In this document: one piece after another, positions 33,242-41,628 of the stretch
How positions within the stretch are numbered: position 1 is the first letter of the stretch
Layout: every line of letters begins with the position of its first letter
Origin: Nitrospira sp.
GTDB lineage: Bacteria; Nitrospirota; Nitrospiria; Nitrospirales; Nitrospiraceae
Length of the DNA: 46,883 bases
Assembly (NCBI GenBank): GCA_019636815.1
Contig: JAHBWT010000025.1
Span: forward strand, 1 to 46,883
Reading direction: 5' to 3'
Position numbers and translations under genes: made by a program
Notes under the pieces: generated by a model
Told to the model about the DNA's origin: nothing
Database searches by the model: none
Seen by the model: only the letters and a program-made list of their open reading frames with translations

Positions 33242-35131
33242 TTACTCCTCAATCGTCGAGATATCTCCAGGGTCTTGCCCCAGTTCTTTCGCTTTGAGTA
33301 CACGGCGCATGATCTTGCCGGACCGGGTTTTCGGGAGTGACGGGACGATGTCAATTTCAGACGGCACGCCGATCTTGCCCAATTCTTTCAGGACCTGATC
33401 CTTGATCGACTTGATCAGCTCCGGGCTTTCCTGCTCACCCTGCTTCAAGATGATGAAGGCCTTGATGGATTCACCGACCGTCTTGTGTGGCTTGCCGATC
33501 ACGGCGGCCTCCGCGACGGCAGGATGACTGACCAAGGCGCTTTCAACCTCAGCCGTTCCGAGCCGATTGCCGGCAACTTTAATCACGTCGTCGGCTCGGC
33601 CCATGAACCAGAAGTAGCCGTCTGCATCTTTATGACAGACATCGCCGGCCGAATAACAGTTAGGGATGGTGGACCAGTAGCTCTTGTACCGCTCGGGGTC
33701 CTTGTAAATGGTGCGCATCATGGCCGGCCAAGGCTTTTTGATCACGGCAAATCCGCCGGCGTTTGCCGGCAAGCTGTTTCCTTGGCGATCGACCACATCG
33801 GCCTCGATACCAAGGAACGGGCGCGTCGCCGAGCCAGGTTTGAGTGGCACGGTAGGAAGAGGCGTGATCAAGATCGATCCGGTTTCGGTCTGCCACCAGG
33901 TGTCCATGATGGGTTTATCTTCTCCTGTCGCACGATGAAACCATTCCCAGGCTTCCGGGTTGATCGGTTCTCCCACGCTGCCGAGGATGCGGAGTGTCGA
34001 GAGGTCGAATTTCTTGGGCCAGTCTTCGCCGTAACGCATGAGCAATCGGATGGCCGTCGGAGTCGTATAAAAAATCGAGACCCCATACCGTTCGATGAGA
34101 TCCCACCAACGACCAGGGTTCGGGTAGTCGGGTTTGCCCTCTGCGGCCAGAATCGTGGCGCCGTTGAGGAGCGGACCGTACACGATGTAACTGTGGCCTG
34201 TCACCCAGCCTGGGTCGGCCACGCAGAAGTAGACGTCGTCGTCTTTCAAGTCAAAGACATACTTCGTCGTTGTATAGGTGCCGACCATGTATCCGCCATG
34301 GACGTGGACTACACCCTTCGGCCGACCGGTCGTCCCGGAGGTGTAGAGAATGTAGAGCGGTGTCTCGGCATCCAAGTGCTCAGCGTCGCACACAGGCTGC
34401 TCGCTCTCGATCCACTCTCTCCACTCGATTTCTTTTGGAGCGATCAGGGGAGCCTGCTGGGTCTGGCGTCGCACGACAATCACGTGGTTGACGGAAGGAC
34501 AGGTTTTAAGCGCCTCGTCCACGACGGTCTTCACGTGAGTGGGCTTTCCACGGTCGAATCCGACATCGGCGGTGATCACGACCTTGGCTTCCGCATCGTT
34601 GACACGACTGGCGAGCGCTGGGGCGCTGAAGCCTGAATAGACGACGCTGTGAATGAGACCGATCCTGGCGCAAGCCAGCATCGCAATGACCTGTTCAGGA
34701 ATTTTCGGCAGGTAGATGGTGACCCGATCTCCCTTTTGAAGGCCCAGCTTTTTGAGAGCATTGGCACAGCGGTTGACCTGCCGATAGAGTTCGCCATAGG
34801 TGAATATGCGCTCCTGATTGTCTTCGCCTACCCAGATCAGCGCGACTTTGTTTTTGCGCCACGTCTTGACGTGACGATCGAGACAGTTATAGGCGATATT
34901 GCAGCGTGCACCGACAAACCATTTCGCCCAGGGGTAGTCCCATTCCAGAACCTTTTCCCAGGGAGTGAACCAGTGGAGTTCCTTGGCCGCCTGGCTCCAA
35001 AATGCTTCGGGGTCAGCGATGGATTTCTGGTACTCTGTCTCGTAATCCTGAATGTAGGCGGCGGCCGTTGTCTTTGCCGAGGGGTGATAGGTCCGACTTT
35101 CTTTCAGGAGCGTCTCAATCTTGTCACTCAT
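33242..35131 (-). CDS. acs: Acetyl-coenzyme A synthetase
   Basis: A 629-residue AMP-forming enzyme that makes acetyl-CoA from acetate, ATP and CoA. The ATP-phosphate motif is YTSGTTGRPKGV, the adenine-binding region is DTWWQTETGS, and the lysine that is acetylated in enteric bacteria is K606 in PKTRSGKIMRR. ATG 35131 is chosen because homologues start there and GGAG lies 11-13 bases upstream; the frame is open to 35206. The gene runs away from the caspase-like gene at 35324, with a 190-base region between them that must hold promoters for both. It ends just before the small membrane protein. Confidence 0.95.
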   Translation of the reverse strand: MSDKIETLLKESRTYHPSAKTTAAAYIQDYETEYQKSIADPEAFWSQAAKELHWFTPWEKVLEWDYPWAKWFVGARCNIAYNCLDRHVKTWRKNKVALIWVGEDNQERIFTYGELYRQVNRCANALKKLGLQKGDRVTIYLPKIPEQVIAMLACARIGLIHSVVYSGFSAPALASRVNDAEAKVVITADVGFDRGKPTHVKTVVDEALKTCPSVNHVIVVRRQTQQAPLIAPKEIEWREWIESEQPVCDAEHLDAETPLYILYTSGTTGRPKGVVHVHGGYMVGTYTTTKYVFDLKDDDVYFCVADPGWVTGHSYIVYGPLLNGATILAAEGKPDYPNPGRWWDLIERYGVSIFYTTPTAIRLLMRYGEDWPKKFDLSTLRILGSVGEPINPEAWEWFHRATGEDKPIMDTWWQTETGSILITPLPTVPLKPGSATRPFLGIEADVVDRQGNSLPANAGGFAVIKKPWPAMMRTIYKDPERYKSYWSTIPNCYSAGDVCHKDADGYFWFMGRADDVIKVAGNRLGTAEVESALVSHPAVAEAAVIGKPHKTVGESIKAFIILKQGEQESPELIKSIKDQVLKELGKIGVPSEIDIVPSLPKTRSGKIMRRVLKAKELGQDPGDISTIEE

Positions 35132-35323
35132 AGCGCGAGGATCTCCTTCAACAGAGCGGTCCATTGTGTGGGCCATGATTATGGAGAAAGCCGAAAGGAG
35201 CTGCAACCATCCATTTCCTCCTGAGCGTTATTGCCACGGTGATCGTGCCTGCCCTCTACTTGGTTTCTTGACACTGGCTTGGGTGGAAGATAGGCTGGCA
35301 GCATCAACGATGCCAAGCAAGTT

Positions 35324-36697
35324 ATGAAAAGGCCGTGGATTATTGTGCTGGCTCCTGTTCTGCTGGCTGCGCATGTGCTTGGTGCATTCCAATCTTCTTC
35401 CGTTTCCACCGTACATGCTCAATTAGGGAAGCCCGAAGGGCTCTATTACAAATCTTGGGCGATCGTGATCGGGATTGAAAACTATCTGGTGGCCCCGCCA
35501 ATTCCTGGAGCGATCACTGATGCGAGGAAAGTCGCCGAAGCATTCCGGCAATTGGGGTTTGATGAGGTCATTGAGTTCTACGACAAGGATGCCAGCTCAC
35601 GGCGCCTGCACCAGGTTTTCAACGACCTGTTGCCGAGAAAAGTCGGGCGCATGGATCGATTGGTGATGTTCTATGCGGGTCATACCGGTTCGAGGCAAGA
35701 TGCCGATGGGCAAGATCGAGGATATCTCGTGCCGTTTGATGCACCAGTTAACAACGCCACTAAGTCGGTCACGGTTGAACAGCTCAAGGAGTTTACCAGG
35801 CGGTCCGCCTCAAAGCACATCCTGTTGATCCTGGATGTCCCGATCTTTGGATGGGAAATGACCAAGCCGCAAGGGCTTACCCTGGAAGGGCGGTTGAGTC
35901 CAGAATCGGAGGCAGAGCGCCGCGCGGTTCAAGTGATTAGCGCGGCCAGTCAGGGCGAAGTGTCCGAGCGACCCGATAACAGGAGCCGCTTCGTTCACAC
36001 GCTCTTAACAGGACTGTCGGGAGCAGCGGATCTCGATAAGAATGGCTGGCTTATGGCTTCCGAACTCGGCACCTATCTCGCGCAACAAGTCGGAGCGGTT
36101 TCCAGCGGCAAGCAAATTCCGATGAGTCTACGCATAGAGGGAGATGGCGATACGGTGCTCATCGAAGGACGCCAATCGGCCTTGACGTTCGGCGCGGAGC
36201 CTCAGACGCCTGCCGAACGACAGCAACAGGCGAAGGTCCAATACGAACGCGCCTTTGCATTGCTCCAGGAAGGGAAGGCGATCGAAGAGGCGGTCGAACG
36301 GCTGGATCGCGCGATCGAGTACGATCCCACCTATGGCGACGCGTATGTCCTCAAGAGTTATGTTCGATTGGAAGTTCTTCCAAATCTTGATGAGGCCCTG
36401 CGTGCCGGTCTGCTTGCTGCGCAGTACGCGCCGGACAACCCCGATTCCTTTTACATGCTGGGTGTGATCTATGAAAAGCGCGGGAAGTTTCGGGATGCCG
36501 AGGCCACGTTCCAACAGGCGCTGCGCGTGAACAACGCCTACCAGGACGCCTACTTCGCGTTGGGGACGTTATACGCCGATCGACTCAACGAGCCGCAAAA
36601 GTCGGTCGAGGCGTTTCGCCGGTACGTCGAGCTGGGTGGCACCCATGATCGAGCTCGTGCAGCTGTGGATCAAGCCGATCGCACACCAAAGCCTTAG
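35324..36697 (+). CDS. Caspase-fold (C14) protein with TPR repeats, catalytic Cys lost
   Basis: A 457-residue secreted or periplasmic protein. After a signal-type N terminus (residues 1-33) comes a peptidase C14 domain: strand SWAIVIGIENY, the histidine motif FYAGHTG (H120), and at the cysteine strand ILLILDVPIFG where active members have LLLDACYSG. The cysteine position is P173, so the site cannot act as a cysteine protease. Three or more TPR repeats follow (about residues 285-450: AKVQYERAFALLQEGKAIEE, NLDEALRAGLLAAQYAPDNP, RDAEATFQQALRVNNAYQDA). It probably works as a binding scaffold. It precedes a lipoprotein operon on the same strand. Confidence 0.82.
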   Translation: MKRPWIIVLAPVLLAAHVLGAFQSSSVSTVHAQLGKPEGLYYKSWAIVIGIENYLVAPPIPGAITDARKVAEAFRQLGFDEVIEFYDKDASSRRLHQVFNDLLPRKVGRMDRLVMFYAGHTGSRQDADGQDRGYLVPFDAPVNNATKSVTVEQLKEFTRRSASKHILLILDVPIFGWEMTKPQGLTLEGRLSPESEAERRAVQVISAASQGEVSERPDNRSRFVHTLLTGLSGAADLDKNGWLMASELGTYLAQQVGAVSSGKQIPMSLRIEGDGDTVLIEGRQSALTFGAEPQTPAERQQQAKVQYERAFALLQEGKAIEEAVERLDRAIEYDPTYGDAYVLKSYVRLEVLPNLDEALRAGLLAAQYAPDNPDSFYMLGVIYEKRGKFRDAEATFQQALRVNNAYQDAYFALGTLYADRLNEPQKSVEAFRRYVELGGTHDRARAAVDQADRTPKP

Positions 36698-36864
36698 TCA
36701 GTTTCTCCCCCTTTGAGATATCCCAGCCCGATCTTCACTGCGCGACGTGTAATTTCCGCCCAGCGTGTTTGGGGGTAGGCCGACAATATGGCGGCAGCGG
36801 TGGGGTCCTGGATATCAAGGTGACGAATGCGAAGCATGCCGTCTTCAATTTGAATGTCTGCCAC
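36694..36864 (-). CDS. Small protein, 56 residues, function unknown
   Basis: Start GTG 36864 has an excellent AAGGAGG ribosome site 4-5 bases upstream. It reads MADIQIEDGMLRIRHLDIQ, then DPTAAAILSAYPQTRWAEIT, and ends RRAVKIGLGYLKGGETD. The mix of charged and hydrophobic residues is protein-like. Its stop codon overlaps the stop of the caspase-like gene by 4 bases in tail-to-tail orientation. I do not recognise the family; a role near the neighbouring operon is not shown. Confidence 0.62.
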   Translation of the reverse strand: MADIQIEDGMLRIRHLDIQDPTAAAILSAYPQTRWAEITRRAVKIGLGYLKGGETD

Positions 36865-36913
36865 TGTTCCTCCTTGTTCATCATCCGCGATGACGCTCGA
36901 AGCGGGCGTTGCG

Positions 36914-36942
36914 TTGACTGATTAAAAGTCACATGGTAGCAT
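36914..36942 (+). promoter_or_regulatory. Promoter of the lipoprotein operon
   Basis: TTGACT (36914-36919) and TAGCAT (36937-36942) are separated by exactly 17 bases. Transcription would start near 36949, about 63 bases before the ATG at 37012. The match is as good as any in the window and the same -10 hexamer occurs at 3938. Confidence 0.6.
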
Positions 36943-37011
36943 AGTTTCACCGTTTTTACCGGTATTCTGTACGCGCGGAACCCTTCGTATTCACCGAGAG
37001 GAGGATTGTTT

Positions 37012-37578
37012 ATGATCAGGTCGCAACTGGTTCACTCAAGGCTGGTCGGCCTCTGTCTTACGGTCCTGCTGATGGTGACGCTTGTGGCTTGCGGTGGTCC
37101 TCCCAAATGGGTCCAGCATGGATCCGGAGCGTTCAATGAAAAAGACCGCAAAGCCTTTTATGGAGTGGGTGCCGTAAGCGGAGTGCGCAATGCCCCGCTG
37201 GCATGGGACACGGCGGAGAATCGCGGCAGGGCAGAGATCGCCAAGACCTTCGAAACCTATACCGGATATCTGATGAGAGATTATGCGGCCTCGACGACGG
37301 CAGGAGATTTCACTCGGAATACGGAAGAGCAAAATGTCGAGCGAGCGATCAAGACCATCACGACCACCACACTCAGCGGAGTGCGGAAAGTCGATCAGTA
37401 TCTGGATCCCAAGACCAATACGTATTATGTCTTGACCAAGTTAAGTTTGGAGGATATGAAGAATAACTTGGAACAGGCCAAAGAGCTCAATGCCCAGGTT
37501 CGCGACTTTGTGCGAAAGAACGCCGATCGTCTTTTTGAGCGTTTGGAGCAGGAAGAGGAAAAGCGAGGCGTTCGTTAA
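37012..37578 (+). CDS. LPP20-family lipoprotein
   Basis: A 188-residue lipoprotein. The signal peptide ends LVAC with lipidated C27. The mature part opens GGPPKWVQHGSGAFN and holds the LPP20 core, with a glycine-rich turn (FYGVGAVSG) and an alanine-rich helix (AENRGRAEIAKTFETYTGYL), then a coiled-coil end (LEDMKNNLEQAKELNAQVRD). ATG 37012 follows GAGGAGG at 8 bases; TTG at 37006 is too close to that site. It is the first gene of a four-gene operon of lipoproteins. LPP20 proteins are outer-membrane-linked, but their biochemical role is not settled. Confidence 0.85.
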   Translation: MIRSQLVHSRLVGLCLTVLLMVTLVACGGPPKWVQHGSGAFNEKDRKAFYGVGAVSGVRNAPLAWDTAENRGRAEIAKTFETYTGYLMRDYAASTTAGDFTRNTEEQNVERAIKTITTTTLSGVRKVDQYLDPKTNTYYVLTKLSLEDMKNNLEQAKELNAQVRDFVRKNADRLFERLEQEEEKRGVR

Positions 37579-37625
37579 ACGTTGCTGACAGTCATGAGAT
37601 GGAAACTTCTTCGCGGAGGCGTTCT

Positions 37626-38237
37626 GTGATTCAGAAGTGTAGTCGTTCGCTTATTGCCGCGGCGAGTGTCGCCTTTACCTTGTCCGGCTGCGGTCACGAA
37701 ACGAAGGTCACGCGAGTCGATACAGGGGTGGTCACTGACTTGAGTGGTCGGTGGAACGATACGGATTCCCGGATGGTGGCGGAAGCGATGGTCAAGGATG
37801 CCTTGCAATATCCGTGGCTCGGCAATTTTGAAAAGGCGAAACAGCGTCAGCCCGTCGTCGTCGTCGGCACCGTGTTGAATAGCAGTCATGAACACATCAG
37901 CGTGCAAACCTTCATCACGGATTTGCAGCGCGAACTCACCAATTCTCAAAAGGTCACGTTCGTAGCCGGCAAAGGTGAGCGTGACGAGGTTCGGGCTGAA
38001 CGGAAAGAGCAAGCGATCTACGCGCTTGAAGATACTCAGAAGTCTCCTGGGAAAGAGACTGGAGCCGATTTCATGATGAAGGGCACGATTGCCACCATTC
38101 TCGACGAAGCCGGCGGGACCAAAGCCGTCTTCTATCAGGTTGATCTTCAGATGATCGATCTGGAGAGTAATGCCAAGGTTTGGTATGGGCAAAAGAAGAT
38201 CAAGAAGGTGGTCGAAAAGAAACGGACAGTCTTTTAA
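37626..38237 (+). CDS. LpoB-like lipoprotein (PBP activator family)
   Basis: A 203-residue lipoprotein whose lipobox is LSGC with C22. The mature domain (VVTDLSGRWNDTDSRMVAEAMVKDALQ, split here: VVTDLSGRWNDTDSRMVAE) carries the family arrangement of a strand, then the long helix, and a VVVGTVLNSSHEHI strand followed by DLQRELTNSQKV. In E. coli LpoB reaches through the wall to activate the synthase PBP1B; whether this homologue does so is unknown. GTG 37626 has a GGAGG site 6-7 bases upstream and gives a proper signal peptide, so I prefer it over ATG 37599, which lacks one. Confidence 0.83.
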   Translation: MIQKCSRSLIAAASVAFTLSGCGHETKVTRVDTGVVTDLSGRWNDTDSRMVAEAMVKDALQYPWLGNFEKAKQRQPVVVVGTVLNSSHEHISVQTFITDLQRELTNSQKVTFVAGKGERDEVRAERKEQAIYALEDTQKSPGKETGADFMMKGTIATILDEAGGTKAVFYQVDLQMIDLESNAKVWYGQKKIKKVVEKKRTVF

Positions 38238-38252
38238 GTTCCGCGGACTCTG

Positions 38253-39737
38253 TTGAGACCATTCCTCCCACGGTTTGCCCCCAGGGGTTCTGTGCGGCTG
38301 GGCGTTGCCATTCCCATCTCATCGATCCTGTCCATTTGCGCACTCTTTCTCTTGACCAGTTGTGGTCCCTCGGTCAATCGCTACCTCCTCATCGAGCAAA
38401 GCTTGCATGCCGGTGATCCGCACCGGGCTGCAACGATCGTTGAGCAGACCGAACGAGAGTATGGCGCGAGAGGTCGGCTTCTGTATGCGATGGATCGGGG
38501 TATGGTGCTGCAGTTGGCCGGCCAGTACGAGCAAAGTAACGCGGCGCTGGATCGAGCGGAAGAAGACATTGAACGGCTCTATACCAGGAGCATCCGCACC
38601 GAAACAGCCGCCTTTCTGACCAATGACAACGCCTTACCCTACGAAGGGGACGCATACGAACACGTGATGGTCAATGTCGTCAAGGCGCTGAACTATGCAG
38701 TACAGGGTCGAGTCAACGAAGCGTTGGTGGAGGTGCGTCGTGTCGACCACCGGCTGAATGTGCTTGGTGATCGGGTCAAGGATAAGGACAAGTACCGAAA
38801 TGACGGATTCGCTCGATACTTGAGCGGGATCTTGTACGAAGCAGCCGGAGATCTCAATAATGCGTTCATCGCCTATCGTAATGCATATGAGGCCTATGGT
38901 GCCATGGGAGGATGGTCGAAGATGTCGTTTCCTCCCTCCCTCCGCGCCGATCTCCTACGTACGACCGAGGCCCTCGGGCTGACGACGGAATTCGAGTCAT
39001 ACCGACAAACTTTCCCGGATGTGGTCTGGGAGCCTTCGGGTTCCGGTGAGCAATCCGCTCAAGTCGTCATGATCAGCTATAATGGGCGGGCTCCACGAAA
39101 AGAGGATCTGTTGCTCGATTTGCCGATCAGTCTTGATGCCGTACAGTTAGTTTTGCTAAATAGAGGAGTTTTCCATCAGCCCTATGGGAGGGATCGCGTT
39201 GTCGACAGCGTACTCTATGGGCTCAACGGGCGGGTGGTTCGAGTGGCGCTTCCGCAATTGGTTCGACAAAAAACGCGAGTCGCGTCCGAAGACCTGACGT
39301 TGACGGATTCGCGCGGTCGCTCCGTGACCGTACGATCGGAGCTGACTCAAAACGTGACGGCGCTGGCAGAGAAGAGTCTTTCAGAGCGTTTGCCGGCGAT
39401 GACGGTGAAGGCCCTCGCTCGAGCCGCGACCAAATTCGCAATGGCGGAAGGCATTACGCGAGGAGCTCAGCATGCGGCGGGCAGAGATGCCGCTCCGTGG
39501 GTAGGACTTCTTGTGGAATTGCTCACCAAGGGAATCGCGGTGGCCTCGGAAGAAGCCGACAAGCGAAGCTGGCAGACCTTACCTGACGAAATTCACGTCG
39601 CCAGGGCATGGGTCTCACCCGGTCAGTATCACGTGTCTATTCAACCGTCAGGACACCGATTGATGGGGAAGGACGGGCAAGCGATATCGTTGGTTGCCGG
39701 TCAGACCATGTTCATCATCCGGCGTGTGGTGCAATGA
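38253..39737 (+). CDS. COG3014-like lipoprotein
   Basis: A 494-residue lipoprotein starting at TTG 38253; GTG 38292 with AGGGG just upstream is an alternative and gives a shorter signal peptide ending LTSC. The mature part has a helical, TPR-like region (residues 50-260, DPHRAATIVEQTEREYGARG, then YEQSNAALDRAEEDIERL), a beta-rich C-terminal part, and a conserved motif VSPGQYHVSIQPSG near the end. Proteins of this type occur beside LpoB- and LPP20-like genes in other genomes, which matches the neighbours here. Its function is unknown. The ATG of the next gene overlaps its stop by 4 bases. Confidence 0.78.
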   Translation: MRPFLPRFAPRGSVRLGVAIPISSILSICALFLLTSCGPSVNRYLLIEQSLHAGDPHRAATIVEQTEREYGARGRLLYAMDRGMVLQLAGQYEQSNAALDRAEEDIERLYTRSIRTETAAFLTNDNALPYEGDAYEHVMVNVVKALNYAVQGRVNEALVEVRRVDHRLNVLGDRVKDKDKYRNDGFARYLSGILYEAAGDLNNAFIAYRNAYEAYGAMGGWSKMSFPPSLRADLLRTTEALGLTTEFESYRQTFPDVVWEPSGSGEQSAQVVMISYNGRAPRKEDLLLDLPISLDAVQLVLLNRGVFHQPYGRDRVVDSVLYGLNGRVVRVALPQLVRQKTRVASEDLTLTDSRGRSVTVRSELTQNVTALAEKSLSERLPAMTVKALARAATKFAMAEGITRGAQHAAGRDAAPWVGLLVELLTKGIAVASEEADKRSWQTLPDEIHVARAWVSPGQYHVSIQPSGHRLMGKDGQAISLVAGQTMFIIRRVVQ

Positions 39738-40873
39738 TCAACTGGCGTGGATCGATTTTGAGGCAGGGGGTGGTGATCGGTCTTTGTCTGTGCGGTGTCG
39801 TGCCTGTCGCCGGTGGTTGCACCTGGGTGCTGGGAAAGGGGAAACCCACATGGGTCGATGGTCGAACCTTGGACTATCCCTCCGCGCACTATCTGACCGG
39901 GGTCGGGCAAGCCGACAATCGGAGCCGCGCGGAGGACCGGGCCTATGCGGCGGTGGCGCGCATTTTTACAACGGCGGTGACTTCGCAGGCGAAAGACCGG
40001 GAGTTCTATTCGATCGTTGAGAATCGCGGCATTGCAAACGTCGAACGGCGGTTGACGATCGACAGCGTGACGAAAGTCTCGACCGAGAAGGTGCTCGAGA
40101 ATGTCAGGGTCATGGACAATTGGTACGATTCAGACAACGAGTTGCACTATGCCCTGGCCGTGATGAATCGGTCTCAAGCTGAAGCGTCGTTGATGAACAA
40201 ACTCCAGGAATTGGATCGGGCGATCACCGCGGAGATCGCGAAAGCTCGGCAGGCGGACGACAAGCTTGTCAAGGTTCGTGCGCTCCTCAAGGCCGGTCGA
40301 AACACGATTCTGCGAGAGGCGTATAACACGGATTTGCGCGTGATTCGCCACAGCGGGCAGGGAATCCCCTCTGCATATCGACCGAACGAATTGTTCAGCG
40401 AGTTGGAGCAGTTTCTTGCTGTGAATCTGGCGCTCGCCGCACACGTGTCCGGCGATCAAGCGGAGCTGGCTCAGCATGCGCTGGTCGAAGGGCTTCTTCG
40501 AGAGGGGCTGCATGTGAGGACACAGGCGAGTGAGGCTGACACTGGCTCTCCGGAGTTACTTGTTCGAGGCACGGTGCGGCTCTTTCCCGTCAAGATGGGC
40601 GATCCGCATTTCAAATACGTCCGATGGTGCAGCGATTTTGAAGTTCTGAATGTCGTCACGGGGCAAGTCATTGGGGCGGTTGCCCGAGGAGGAAAGGAGG
40701 GCCATTTGACAGAAAGTGAAGCGGTGGCGAAGACGCTTCGCGTCATGCAGCAAGAAGTTTCGTCCGAAGTGGCGAAGGCGATCGCCGCACAGATCCTCGA
40801 CGACGATGCGTTACCCGTCATGACTGCGATGCCGGTCGGTTGTCCACGAGAAGAGTCAACGGTGAGTCCGTGA
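39734..40873 (+). CDS. Lipoprotein with LPP20-like N-terminal domain
   Basis: A 379-residue lipoprotein; the lipobox is AGGC with C29. Residues 35-150 resemble LPP20 (PSAHYLTGVGQADNRSRAED, then an alanine-rich helix and NWYDSDNELHYALAVMNRSQ). The second half (about residues 230-370) has a beta-alpha pattern with VRGTVRLFPVKMGDPHFKY and a last helix before a Cys-containing tail. It is the last gene of the lipoprotein operon, in ATGA overlap with the previous gene. The TA pair follows 31 bases later under its own palindrome. Function is unknown; like the first gene it probably faces the periplasm from the outer membrane. Confidence 0.77.
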   Translation: MINWRGSILRQGVVIGLCLCGVVPVAGGCTWVLGKGKPTWVDGRTLDYPSAHYLTGVGQADNRSRAEDRAYAAVARIFTTAVTSQAKDREFYSIVENRGIANVERRLTIDSVTKVSTEKVLENVRVMDNWYDSDNELHYALAVMNRSQAEASLMNKLQELDRAITAEIAKARQADDKLVKVRALLKAGRNTILREAYNTDLRVIRHSGQGIPSAYRPNELFSELEQFLAVNLALAAHVSGDQAELAQHALVEGLLREGLHVRTQASEADTGSPELLVRGTVRLFPVKMGDPHFKYVRWCSDFEVLNVVTGQVIGAVARGGKEGHLTESEAVAKTLRVMQQEVSSEVAKAIAAQILDDDALPVMTAMPVGCPREESTVSP

Positions 40874-40885
40874 GTGAACGTTCAC
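40874..40885 (+). promoter_or_regulatory. 12-base palindrome upstream of the second TA pair
   Basis: GTGAACGTTCAC is a perfect palindrome between the stop of the lipoprotein operon and the ribosome site of the antitoxin at 40905. Such a site is where an antitoxin can bind to repress its operon. No promoter boxes are visible in the remaining 20 bases, so the pair may be read from the lipoprotein operon as well. Confidence 0.45.
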
Positions 40886-40904
40886 ATCTGAGGAGGTCAT
40901 AATC

Positions 40905-41174
40905 GTGAAAAGATCGGATGAAGTGTCTGTCAGTCGTGCTCCACGCAGCAGAGGCAGAGGCTTGACCAAGTCGGGGCAAAAAATTTCCAGCCGGCTGGCT
41001 AAGCGACGCTTGCATGACCGCCTGAAGGAAGACACCCTGTTGTTCAATCACGGCAACTTGGCCGACACCTTTCGGAAGGAAGGGTATGAAGAGGTTCCGC
41101 TCGATGAGTTACAAGACCGGCTCTCCAAGCTCCAAGGGCCGCTGGCCGAAATCATTTTGAAGGGGAGGGTGTAA
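40905..41174 (+). CDS. Antitoxin-like protein preceding a PIN gene
   Basis: An 89-residue, strongly basic N-terminal half (residues 1-45, rich in R, K and S) followed by an acidic helical tail (EEVPLDELQDRLSKLQGPLAE). Start GTG 40905 is behind GAGGAGG. It ends 4 bases before the PIN gene, as VapB-type antitoxins do. I do not recognise a DNA-binding fold with confidence; the role comes from its position and size. Confidence 0.6.
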   Translation: MKRSDEVSVSRAPRSRGRGLTKSGQKISSRLAKRRLHDRLKEDTLLFNHGNLADTFRKEGYEEVPLDELQDRLSKLQGPLAEIILKGRV

Positions 41175-41178
41175 GGAG

Positions 41179-41622
41179 ATGCCGTACTACTATTTTGACT
41201 CAACCGCGCTGGTGAAGCGTTACAGTATGGAGCGAGGCACACGGATTGTGAATAAATTGATGGTGAAACGCGGGAAGGTGGCCATCGTTCCGACGTGGTC
41301 CGTCACGGATTTCTACACGACCCTGTGCGCGCGTGCCCAGGAAGGACAGATCACGCGGGACGATTGTTATTCTGTTCTGTATAAATTCGAGATCGAGTCT
41401 AAACAGGGGCTCTATCAGTTTATTGCGCCAAGGATGGAGACGTATCTGGCGACCAAGGAGTTGGCCTTGGAGTATCCGTTTCTTCGATCGTCTCAGGCGA
41501 TGCACTTAGCCCTGGCGTTGGAGCTGAAGCCGTTGCGGTTGACCGTCGTCAGTGCGGATCCTCAGCTCCTCGCGGCGTCGAAAACCGCAGGACTCCATAT
41601 CATCAATCCGGCGGAAGACTAG
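41179..41622 (+). CDS. PIN-domain protein with an altered active site
   Basis: A 147-residue PIN protein. The first acidic residue is D7 (YYYFDSTALVKRY), the second may be D44 (WSVTDFYTTL), and the last D127 (VVSADPQLLAAS). At the third acidic position, where related proteins read LRxxDAxHLA, this one has LRSSQAMHLALAL with Q106. The change may weaken or abolish metal-dependent cleavage. The arrangement after the small basic protein is that of a VapBC-like pair. It could be a silenced toxin or an RNA-binding derivative. Confidence 0.75.
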   Translation: MPYYYFDSTALVKRYSMERGTRIVNKLMVKRGKVAIVPTWSVTDFYTTLCARAQEGQITRDDCYSVLYKFEIESKQGLYQFIAPRMETYLATKELALEYPFLRSSQAMHLALALELKPLRLTVVSADPQLLAASKTAGLHIINPAED

Positions 41623-41628
41623 CGGCTT

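Noticed and set aside
33485-34636. 383-codon plus-strand frame opposite acs
   Set aside because: It mirrors the acs coding frame; the reading is arginine- and histidine-rich with no domain, and acs itself is certain.
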